The notes under the pieces: generated by a model
Told to the model about the DNA's origin: nothing
Seen by the model: only the letters and a program-made list of their open reading frames with translations
Databases searched by the model: none
In this document: positions 49,578 through 59,084 of the stretch, piece after piece
Layout of the letters: every line of letters starts with the position of its first letter
Numbering within the stretch: position 1 is the stretch's first letter
Program-made: the position numbers and the translations under genes
Source: Paraphysomonas bandaiensis
Lineage: Eukaryota; Chrysophyceae
Direction: 5' to 3'
Assembly (NCBI GenBank): GCA_965644295.1
Contig: CBFFRP010000437.1
Location: forward strand, 23,107 to 87,106
DNA: 64,000 bases

Positions 49578-51733
49578 TCTCGGGACTGCTTGTGCATTGC
49601 TGCAAGCACCTTGGATTACAATAACGATAGGTATATTATGTAGGATGATGTTGTGTAGCTGGTTTAATGCTAACGAATAGTGAATGAATGTAGTTAGTAG
49701 TTAGTTTTTACAAGAGAGAAAAGACATTGACGACGAAGCGGATTACTGGAGTTTTGAGTACAGTTTTTGGTAATTTTGTCTTGTTGATAATCGTTAACCA
49801 CACATTGGTATGAGAAGTCCTTTGATGGTTTTGAGTAACTCTATGAGCGTACTCATCGTTCCGGACTCCGATATACAAATATTTTCTCACTGATATACTC
49901 ACCATAGAATTTCTAAGGTCGGTGCACAAATTAATAAGGGTCCTTAGTAAAAGTCGGTGAGATCGTGAAACCTGGTAAAGCGATTTCACCAGGTTTCATA
50001 TATACGGAAAAGTGTCATAAAAGACTCACCGCATCCCATACGGATACCCCAGGAATACACGCTTACTGCTATGAAACCCTCTTGCCACTACGGCAGCCCT
50101 TACGGTGGCAGGTTCCTCCCACGACACAATCCCCCTCTGCACAGACTGTCAAGCCGTCCACAGTAGTGCTGCAGAGGCCCTCTCCGGCTCACGGAGAGCA
50201 CTTGATTCTAAACCCCAATGTTTACCGGTCCTTACCCACACTAGTAGTAGACGCCCCGCATGATATACACTGGGTACGCTCGCATCCAGAATGCCGCATT
50301 ACAGACAAAACCACAAATGGGCCTTTCGAGAAATGGGTATCTTCATTGCTACTGATTCAACAGCAAGTGGACATATTGGAAACCTCTTAGGGTTACGATC
50401 TCATTGAAACCCGTAATTATCAAGTCACCACGACCAACGTCACTCCGCTCATGGAAGACTTTTTTTCTCACTCTGCCGGACACAGTGTGGCACTACTGCT
50501 GGCGTCGCTATGACACACATCTCCACTCCGACATATAGGACCACTTCTCGGGGATGCACTCTATCTTAGCTACACGAATACGACCTCCAGCAATACACCA
50601 CCACCAGGGACGGTGTGTGTACGGACGGCCAGACAGCTAAAAATACAATAAGTTCTCTCATGTAATCCTTAGACCTTTATATATATACGGACTGCCCCCT
50701 TTCGAATCGTGATCCCCTTTACTGGACACAGAGCGGAGCGAGGCTACCACACAAACTCCACCCTCTCTCCGCACCCACAACAACCCCAGACAGTACGACT
50801 GTATATCCTCGATCGTATCCGAGAAACTGGGAACAGACTCTATCCCCGTACACAAGAACGGCCAGAACAAAAAGCAAAAGGAAAACAAGGGAACGAAGCT
50901 ACACAGCAGCAGCAAAATGTACCGACTGCAACCATGACCACGACAGCATCGCACATATATATATGGTTCTAGAGTACCCTCACCATGACCTCGCACAAGC
51001 TAGAGAAGAAATATATACCACCAACACCGCCAGGCAATTGACAATATATGCCAAGAACACCACACAGCCCTCCGACCATGGTTTTCCACTGCTCTCACCA
51101 AAATCTCCTCCGCAGCCTAGAATCCCAATACCCCCCAGTTGAGAGATACTGGACGGGCAGCATCACAGCCTCCCAACTCTAGCAAACGCATTCGGCCACC
51201 ACATCTTCACTGCCATACAACCCCAGGGGTTCCACCAGCTCGAAAAACTAATAATAAAAATACTCGGACCACTTTACAATGGCGGCCTCCACATGCTTAA
51301 GGACAGAGGAGGAGGAGAAGGCGGCATATCCAAGCTCTTACTCCCAGCACACAGACGACAATGCACACTACCGAACCAAGCCAACACGTTCACAGGCCCA
51401 CCACGCTCAACTCACCACAATACTAAACGTCCTCCAGGTCTCCTCCACCCTCAGAAATCCTCGAGCCAACCCCCCCCCCCACGTACTCCCACCACGTACA
51501 AAAGACAAACGCTCATCACATTCCCCACGCGGACTCAACCACCTACAGCGCGCTCCCCTCCTCCTTACCACACAATTCCGTCTCGCTTCATGACTCCGAA
51601 GCGCATATAGTCCCCACCTCTAGTACAACAGAGGTGTTACCTAAAGGTCGCCCCCCTGATTATAAACGCATTACGAGCCTGAACAGTTGCACCATGGTTC
51701 TCGCAGCAATGCACAAGTAGTTCCTGGGCGCTA
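49578..51733 (+). mobile_element. Decayed retroelement between inverted GCTTGTGCA..TGCACAAG ends
   Basis: The left end GTCTCGGGACTGCTTGTGCA (49578) and the right end CAATGCACAAGTAGTTCCTG (to about 51733) are inverted relatives. Inside, plus-strand frames carry RNase H pieces: C-T-D-C-Q-A-V near 50136 and I-H-W-V-R-S-H-P-E near 50270, with stops and frameshifts. The sequence from 50000 to 51650 is strikingly C-rich on this strand, unlike the surroundings. A hairpin of the AAACCTGGT family is at 49968-49995. Confidence 0.5.
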
Positions 51734-52483
51734 ACAGATAGAGGGTGATATCGCTCCTTACCTAGAGTAGCACTGAAATATAAAGAATTTGTAGATGTAG
51801 ATTAATATTATTATTGCTGTTGTTATTCGTGCACCAATTCTGTGGTATAAATTAGGTTCACTCTATCAGACTACTACTAGTAAAGAGCCAACAGAGTAAT
51901 AATCAGACTTTCCTATATCTACAGCTTTGAATTGAGAGGGAGTGTTGAGTTCTTCTATATGAGAAAAATTGAAAGCTGTAGTTATAAGGTATTTAAATTA
52001 CAGTAGTATGCAATTGTAGTCTTGTTAATCGTACTGTGAGAATGAATGACGATAGGTATATTGTGGTAAAACGAAATATAGTGTCGATGCAAGTTGTAGT
52101 GACGAAGTAAGATCGTACGAGAAGTGAGTGGTAGTAGAGACAACATGAAATTAATGAATGATAAGAGATATTGATTATAATTTATAATTCTCAGCATTGA
52201 GTATAAGTTTACCTTCTGTTGTTAAGCTAATACTTCTCATATAATATAATGTCAAACTTTGGTAAAGAATGGTCAATTTCCAACACTAATTGCTAATAGC
52301 AAGACATTCACTAGTACACCAAAACTAGTGTGCCTTGTAATTTAACCAACTTGACTAGGTTGAATAATATTTCCCATAATTTAAAGATATTATTATAATT
52401 TAAGACAATTATTAATAAAACTGGAGATAGGGTACCAGGTGTTGGGGCACAAAAAGGAGTTCTAAATTCTACACTATTGAACA
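51734..52483. other. AT-rich 3' flank of the Sel1 gene
   Basis: Contains 52145-52260, a diverged copy of 24735-24860. No gene seen. Confidence 0.5.
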
Positions 52484-55400
52484 CTACTTTCTTACAGCTG
52501 TGTAACCCTGGACATGACTGCACGACTGCTCCTCACTATTAGTAGAATTACTCCCATGTGCCGTTAGCAATTCCCGCAAATCGTCGGCGGATAAGCTCTT
52601 CTGGATAAGCTCTGCATTACTCGGATCTTGAGCGCACAGTAGCCTACAAAGACAGAATATGGCCGACGACTTGATTCCATCACGCAAACTATCAGAGATC
52701 CCATTTAAGCCAATACTGAAATGCGTCCAGTTACGGGATAAATACGCGCATATAACGAACATCACTTACACTGCGATCAGTATCCTCTGAAATAACGCCA
52801 TAGTGTCAGCAGACGCCTGAACCAAAATATGCACGGGAGCAATTTTAAACAAGCGAGCTATGCAATGCATAATGTCCATGTGAAGTTTGTCTATGTTCTC
52901 TAAACACGCGTCCCCAATATCACGCGATTCTGATTCAAATGCATCGGTAGGACCCGAGCATAATGAACATCGGTTCGCGCTATTCTCAATTTGAGTTGCT
53001 GACATACCACACTCAAGTGCAGACACCAGCATTGCTACTAAACCGGAATCAACCATCTCCTGCCAAGTATCTTCTGTAGCCATGTATGCGCAGCTCAGAA
53101 TTATCTGCAACATAAATTAACACAAAACAATATAAATTATCTTTCCAAAGAACCTGCATCACAGTGACAACAGTCCTCACAAGTACGACATTTCGAAAAT
53201 TCACGCCAGCATTGCTTTGAACGCCGTTCTTGCAGATCTGTACGCAATCACGCAGAGCCTCATATCCATCAGCTGCTGACAAAAGTATCAGTACAGTCTT
53301 AGCAGCATGGGAAAACGAGATATTGTGCAATATAGTAGCACAGTTGAGCCACAGCTGCTCATATAGTTCTGCCTTTCTCTGTCCTACAGCACTGTCATCT
53401 GTGCGAGGGGGGCTAGAAGACAACAGGGAGAGAAGAATGGGTACTCCGCCACTTCGAATAACTGCCCCCGAATAGTATTTCTCACATGACGTCAGTCTCG
53501 CCAAAAACGCTGCAGACCTAAGAGACTGTGTTTGCCACCCCATGCAGCGCAGAAGCAGCCGCTGTACTATCGCTTCCCTGTGGTGGTAGTGCATACTACA
53601 CATATAATCCTCTGCGATTTGCTGCTGATTCTGAGCATGCGGCGCTTTGCTCAATTCTACTAACCCGGAATATCCTTGCTCACCCACGTCAAAATTTGAT
53701 ACCATGGACTGCTCAAATCTGTTACTTTGGTCTACTGACAATCTCTCATCAAAGGATTGCACATGGCACGCAGAACTGAAGAGATATCCTAAACTCTCGA
53801 CTAGGATATTGTACATGCGAAACATAGCTAAGTCAGACACCCTCTCTGGGGTGTCATCAGAGCGCTGCTCTTGACTGGTACTCATTCGGAGGAAATCGAC
53901 GGGCACTGGCTCTCCTTTACTCACCAGCCTATTGTTTACGATATTGAGCTCACCTTTCCCATTCTCTGACAACAATAGAAGGGAACTGTCCGCGAGGCAT
54001 TCCTCATAATGGCCCAATGAACAGAGTGCTTCCAGTCTATCCACGAAATAGCTCAACTTACTTCGGTCCAGTTCAAAGGCTCTCGAAAACTCCAGAACTG
54101 CCGCGTGTAGAAGCCCATGTGAAACAAAGTCATCCCCCCTCTGCTTGGCAGCTGCGGCATCCAGAGATACTGGGGTGCCTGTGACACTCCCACTGCTCGC
54201 AGACATATTAGACTCCTGGATATCCCCGGTGCCCCTCTGCTGCGCAATCTGTTGACTCACACGCACAAGTAATCTCTCAGCGTCCTGTTTACCGCCAGCC
54301 AGACTTTGCCTGAGCCAGTGCTCCGAGAGGCGCAAGTCATAACACTCGAACGCTGGAGTGGCATGAATCATACCAACCACCATCTGTGCATCTGCGTCTC
54401 CCGACTCCGCAGCCAGGGTTAACAATCGTTTACCCGCATCTCTGTCACGTGTCACACCATCTTCTCCTAATAAAAAGAGTCTACCGAGGTTCACCTGTGA
54501 TAGGGGGAACCCTCGGGCTGCTGCTACGCTGTAAAGAGTCACAGCCTGCTTCATGTCCGGCTCAAATCCACCTCTGATTTACGCCAGTCAAGTGGACACA
54601 ATAAATATACAACAAATACAGCCACCCACCTGCCATCCTCATATATTTTAGCAAGATTATGCATTGAATCCGGCATTAGTTCCGCTGCCTGGCTGTACCA
54701 GCGCACGGCTTCCATGATATTAACCTCGCAGACACCGTCAGGTAACCCTTCGTCATAGAAATACCCCACCCTGTAAAATCGTACAGTTAGCGGGGCATAT
54801 GCAAATATTTATAAGATACTTGTGCTGAGCTATGGGATTCTGTAAATGTGCGGCACGTTTGAACCATTCAAAGGCAGCTTTGTAATCTGGCCCCATATCG
54901 CCTGTGCTAATATGCCCGGAACTTGACACTCGAAGACCACCCCTCAGGAAACGTGCACCCAACTGCATGGCGGCAATGGGGCTCGGCGCATCACAATGTG
55001 CTGCACGTGTATAAAATAGAACTGCAGCTTTATCGTAGACTGAATTGTCAACATGGGTAGTTCTGCCAAGTAGGTCAGCGGTAGTGCTGGACAGAAGATG
55101 CTCACTTTCTGCCAACAATGCCAGAGCCACACATCCCGCCGCAGAATTTTTGTGGTTGTTACGGTTGGATGCAAGTCGTTCGAGAGCGTTTACATCTCTG
55201 TTAATGAAGTCCGGTGAAATTAGTAGTTCCAACAGATCGGTAGCATGTGAACGGGTGGGCTCAGGTGCCTTCGTAAGGATATCCATTTGAGACAACATTG
55301 TGCTCAGACTCTCCACATATTGGTGGTGCTCCGATATAGAGTCTTTGATGGTGATAAGGCAAGTGGCTACAGACACTGTATGTGAACTCGGTGCTATGCT

Positions 55401-55815
55401 GTCAGCTGTCAATGAGGGCGAGTTCGGTGAAGTTTCAAAATAATCTTCTCGTTCATTCTGATGTTGTTGCCATAGTCGGTACATATGATTCAACAGAGCT
55501 GCATCCTCATCATTCAGAGGGGGTATGGTACCATGATTGCGCCTATATGTCAATGCCATTAATATACGTTTATATACATGTATGAAGAAATACATATGGC
55601 ACAAGTGTACATACACACCATTCCGAAGAAGAACTCAAATACTGAAACAAATCCAAACACTTCTGTCCTCCTTTCTCAACAAATCGACGTAGCTCCGGGG
55701 CTCCAGTATCGCTGTAACTCGAGTAGATGTCATGAGTTTCCAAGACACCTTTATTGCCCTTATACACTTTATATTTGCCTTTAATTGCTATCTTTTTCTT
55801 TCTACGCGGTGGCAT
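52484..55815 (-). CDS. Sel1-repeat/TPR protein with armadillo-like C-terminus, 1015 aa, 6 exons
   Basis: Exons on the minus strand: 55815-55619, 55542-54820, 54770-54630, 54573-53154, 53104-52770, 52715-52484 (3048 nt in frame). Sel1-like repeats run from about residue 230 to 425: A-F-E-W-F-K-R-A-A, A-V-R-W-Y-S-Q-A-A, S-Q-V-N-L-G-R-L-F, and A-Q-M-V-V-G-M-I. A TPR-like pair follows (A-V-L-E-F-S-R-A-F-E-L-D). The C-terminal third is Leu-rich helical, armadillo-like (T-I-L-H-N-I-S-F-S, L-V-A-M-L-V-S-A-L-E). Such proteins are scaffolds or co-chaperones in other eukaryotes; the specific role is unknown. The N-terminus is very basic (P-R-R-K-K-K). An ORF on the other strand starts only 13 bp from its ATG. 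Confidence 0.82.
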
Positions 55816-55828
55816 TTGGTCACATACA

Positions 55829-56139
55829 ATGCACCATAGAGAGGCTAGGAATATATACTCATATCTGAGAAAGACATGTTTGGACCCGGAGGGGATTAAT
55901 TTATTAATAAGGAGTAATTATTTTGTGCGCTGCAGTTCTGAATTCATTTTATTCTTGGACAAAGGGTCTCACTACTGCTGTGTACATAAGGATACACCGT
56001 GGTACAGGGATATGACATCCCGTAGTAGAAGACCTGTACTTCCGAATAATACCTACCATGTATGGTGTACGTACTCTCTGTATGCTAACATACCACATAT
56101 GTGGCGTTCTAGATTTGAGTTGGAATTCCTAAAAATCGA
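55829..56139 (+). pseudogene. ORF interrupted by the recombinase array
   Basis: From ATG 55829-55831 the frame runs about 103 codons to 56139 with a protein-like composition (Y-L-R-K-T-C-L-D-P-E-G, W-Y-R-D-M-T-S-R-S-R-R, Y-H-V-W-C-T-Y-S-L-Y). It then runs into the mobile element at 56140 and stops within it at 56167. It is divergent from the Sel1 gene. If real, the remainder should lie beyond the array, outside this window. No family recognised; a chance ORF remains possible. Confidence 0.4.
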
Positions 56140-56477
56140 GTTTTTAAAAATGGTCCAAAGTGTGTAATTTTCGTGTAATTGTATATGGGGAGCAAAATAC
56201 AGAACGGTATACTGTACTCTGTAGTCATATCATGTAAGGGTATAGAGAGCGATGTTGATGGCATATATATACTATATGGGGGTTACCATAGCAATAGAAT
56301 TCATCATTAACGCTGTATAAAAATATATTTTGGGTAAACTGTACAGTATATAAATCACGTGTATCAGTACCATACAGCAGAAGTTATCTCGGTGTAAGAT
56401 CGGTACTTCTTATATGCCACATACCGCAGAGTGACTGCTGAGTAAGTGTTCTGGATTGAGAGTACATGGAGTGGCTC

Positions 56478-58700
56478 TTAGGGTGTAATGCGCAGGTAAC
56501 CAACACTGGCCAACGGTGGTGCCCCATTCAGAGCTAGACTTCCATCGACTCGCCAGGTATTGTGGATAAACAAGATTACACGTAACCTCATGATTAGAAA
56601 CTTCTGACAAAAACTCCTGCGACTACGCTGGAAATCATCCTTCATTATGACCAAATCGTACTTCGGTTCAATATACCTGTAGGGGCAAATTCTATTAGTG
56701 CTGTCACCAAAAAACCAAAGATTCCACATTGTCTGAACATTATAACTTGGAAATTTGAATCCTAAGGGAACACGATGAAAACGCCCGTCTACATCAGGCC
56801 ATGTATGAACATCACCACAGGAGCTAGGAACATCTGCAGTTGTGAGACGGTTTCTCGTATTAGTCCCAGTATCTAATCTTTCTAGAATTGCTCCGTGATG
56901 ACTTAGCTGACTATTCGTTACACTAAGTTGCTCAGATAGCTTAGCATAGGGACTATCATTTGCCCCCATCACTTCAATTATCATTGCACGAATGTCAGCC
57001 GCTGTCATGGGAACTACCCCATCGATTCTGAATTTCTCAAGTATCATATTAACAACTACTTTTGGTACATCATCAATCGCTGTCTTAAGCAAGGCGCTAA
57101 ATTCGGCAATCCTATTATCATAATTAGAACAAGTATTGTCGTAATGCTTACGAAATTCTCGCAACTCTCGGGTTATTAGAATTATGCCTGGAACACCTTC
57201 CGCACTCATATGTGTCTTCTGACAATAATTATGAACCAAAATAACTTTTGAAGCTAGGCTTTTGATTAAAGTCTGGTCCGTAAAGATTCGTTGAGCAAAT
57301 ATTGGATGATCTGCAGGGTATAAATCTTGCAAATTTCCCTCACTCCAATGATAAACTAAAGATGCTAACAGCTTGGGAAGAATCCTATTCTTCCACGATT
57401 CTGAGTAATAAGCGAAACCATCAATAATATTCTCCCACCCAAACTCAACTAAATATTGTAACGTCTCGTTATCAAAGTGAGGAGGCAAGATGTCAAATTC
57501 ATCAGGAGTCATTTTCAACTGAGCTGTAGTTCTACCAACCAAAGCATCCCCACACTCCTCTTGAAACATGTAGCAATCTTGCGTCTTACCGACACCCTGT
57601 CCTGCTCTGAGGCATACCTGTGTACGGCTGGGTCCATCAATTTTTGATACTGATGTTGACTCCGCGAACTTGCGATTGCTATGGGTACCTATATCTTCTC
57701 TGCGGCATCCCAGGTCAACTGTTGGATCGATTTCGCGAACAGCTTGCATCAAAATATTGTAATATCTTTTGTTTTGGTCTTTGCCATCAAACAATCGAAT
57801 ATTGTTTGAGTCATCCCGGCGCTTGCACCAACTATATACAGCTAAATGAAGTGCTATACAGATCGCAGGGTTAAATGGGTTCGCGTAGAGACGCTTTACA
57901 TCGCTCGTGCTCTCACCGGCTTGATCAGCTTTAGTTGTACAAAATGCAGTTTGCAGAGCATCATTAGGCCAATCCATTTGAGCCATGTTGATGTCATCAA
58001 TATTATCCGACCGTCCGATTGTACCCACAGATAACTTAGTGAATAGGCCAGCAAACAGTCCCTCATTCCAAGTTACCTTGTTGCCATCAGGTCTCATCAT
58101 GCAGAAATGTTTGCATAATGCTACATAACCATCCAGATTAAAAGCACTCTTCCCTTCTTTAGGATTCATAATACCTCTTCTTTTCTTGGCACCTATATCA
58201 CGTTTGTATGCAGCAATACCAGTTTTGCATGCTAGGTCAACCTTCTGTGGCCAAGGGTGCCCAATTTTGTCCATGGCCGGACAGTCATACTCATGCCACC
58301 ACCGCAATGCAGATTTGTAATTCTGGTAAGTTTGGGCTGATACTGTCACAAGTTTTTTTCCTGGGTTTAACAGATCTTCTTCTATTTCTTGACAGTCATC
58401 TATCTCAGTTCTTACTTTCCGCTTTCTGGGAAGTGTCGGATCGACTGATATTGCAGCAAAGAGAACTTCTGCTGTATGTTCTGCTATAGGTAATTTAAGT
58501 TTACAAAGTTTGCGTGCTTGTCCTGTATGCATTAGTGCCAAACCATCATCATCTGTTTCAATTGCGTCCAGTCGTATATATGAGTCGTTTAGTATTCGAG
58601 TCAGTGTGGACATTCTAGATAAATATCCTTTTTTGGACTCTTCCAATACATTCCTCTCCTTTTGTCCTTGAATCACTAGGTCTAATGCTGCAGGATCCAT
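56478..58700 (-). CDS. Crypton-like tyrosine recombinase, 740 aa (unit 1)
   Basis: Single-exon frame with ATG at 58698-58700. Residues 1-170 hold a core-binding-type helical region. The catalytic domain shows Arg230 (G-R-S-D-N-I), Lys257 (T-K-A-D-Q), His340 and Arg343 (T-H-S-N-R), a conserved R-A-G-Q-G at 365-369 and the likely nucleophile Tyr377 (D-C-Y-M). The second His/Trp position seems replaced by Gln in A-G-Q. The segment around residues 640-680 (P-S-Y-N-V-Q-T-M-W-N-L-W-F-F-G) resembles the GCR1_C-type DNA-binding domain of fungal Cryptons. The last 30 residues look unconserved; a donor-like AG|GTTACG at residue 705 could be an intron. It would cut and rejoin DNA at the element's ends, without a DDE transposase or reverse transcriptase. 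Confidence 0.85.
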   Translation of the reverse strand: MDPAALDLVIQGQKERNVLEESKKGYLSRMSTLTRILNDSYIRLDAIETDDDGLALMHTGQARKLCKLKLPIAEHTAEVLFAAISVDPTLPRKRKVRTEIDDCQEIEEDLLNPGKKLVTVSAQTYQNYKSALRWWHEYDCPAMDKIGHPWPQKVDLACKTGIAAYKRDIGAKKRRGIMNPKEGKSAFNLDGYVALCKHFCMMRPDGNKVTWNEGLFAGLFTKLSVGTIGRSDNIDDINMAQMDWPNDALQTAFCTTKADQAGESTSDVKRLYANPFNPAICIALHLAVYSWCKRRDDSNNIRLFDGKDQNKRYYNILMQAVREIDPTVDLGCRREDIGTHSNRKFAESTSVSKIDGPSRTQVCLRAGQGVGKTQDCYMFQEECGDALVGRTTAQLKMTPDEFDILPPHFDNETLQYLVEFGWENIIDGFAYYSESWKNRILPKLLASLVYHWSEGNLQDLYPADHPIFAQRIFTDQTLIKSLASKVILVHNYCQKTHMSAEGVPGIILITRELREFRKHYDNTCSNYDNRIAEFSALLKTAIDDVPKVVVNMILEKFRIDGVVPMTAADIRAMIIEVMGANDSPYAKLSEQLSVTNSQLSHHGAILERLDTGTNTRNRLTTADVPSSCGDVHTWPDVDGRFHRVPLGFKFPSYNVQTMWNLWFFGDSTNRICPYRYIEPKYDLVIMKDDFQRSRRSFCQKFLIMRLRVILFIHNTWRVDGSLALNGAPPLASVGYLRITP

Positions 58701-58912
58701 TTTGTCTATAGGTAATACTCTCAGTTCGTTCTATATAGCAGATTATTCTACGAAATATTAGCCTCTTAAGATATCATAATGCATATATCCTTTTGGTTCA
58801 ACGAACAAATCAACTGTTCATCACTGTAACATAAAATCAAGGCTTTTTTAAGCAAAAAAACAATTTTGTGAATTGGGTGCCTTCAAAAATAGGTTAAAAA
58901 TCTGTTTACTCC

Positions 58913-58932
58913 TGTGTAATTAGAATTACACA
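58913..58932. promoter_or_regulatory. 20-bp palindrome, probable recombinase site (unit 1)
   Basis: TGTGTAATTAGAATTACACA: two 9-bp arms TGTGTAATT facing across AG. The same half-site forms the element ends, so this is most likely a binding site for the encoded recombinase. It lies about 210 bp upstream of the gene's ATG, so it could also control transcription. Confidence 0.6.
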
Positions 58933-58993
58933 GATCTGTTTGTTTCGAAAAATCTCAAAATCGCTGTTGTTTGTGTGGGTGATGTTTTCCTCC

Positions 58994-59013
58994 TGTGTAA
59001 TTAGAATTACACA
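58994..59013. promoter_or_regulatory. Second 20-bp palindrome (unit 1)
   Basis: Identical to the palindrome at 58913-58932, with centres 81 bp apart. Only about 24 bp separate it from the terminal half-site. Confidence 0.6.
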
Positions 59014-59036
59014 ATCCAATAAAAACTGGGGTTTCC

Positions 59037-59084
59037 AATTACACACTTCGGTGGGTTTTTAAAAATGGTCCAAAGTGTGTAATT
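59037..59084. other. Unit 1/unit 2 junction: inverted 12-bp arms
   Basis: AATTACACACTT (59037-59048, end of unit 1) faces AAGTGTGTAATT (59073-59084, start of unit 2) across a 24-bp centre that includes the self-complementary TTTTTAAAAA. This is the layout of a tyrosine-recombinase crossover site and is what would be present on an excised circle. A further GTGTAATT half-site follows at 59088-59095. Only half of this site exists at the outer left edge (56158-56169). Confidence 0.7.

Larger units (their letters stand above)
56140..59054 (-). mobile_element. Crypton-like tyrosine-recombinase element, unit 1 (2915 bp)
   Basis: The left boundary is set by comparison: 56140 onward equals 59055 onward, while the bases before differ (unique flank against unit end). 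The unit holds one long minus-strand gene (56478-58700), about 340 bp after its stop and about 350 bp before its start. The pre-start end carries two 20-bp palindromes and the junction half-site. There are no long terminal inverted repeats and no target duplication, as expected for Crypton-type elements. Confidence 0.9.

Noticed and set aside
56410-56610. 66-codon minus ORF at the 3' end of each recombinase gene
   Set aside because: It overlaps the recombinase C-terminus in another frame. It might be an alternative spliced tail but has no family support, so it was not listed as a gene.
57620-58489. Plus-strand ORFs inside the recombinase units (repeated in each unit)
   Set aside because: They lie wholly antisense to the recombinase gene, have no motif, and repeat only because the unit repeats.
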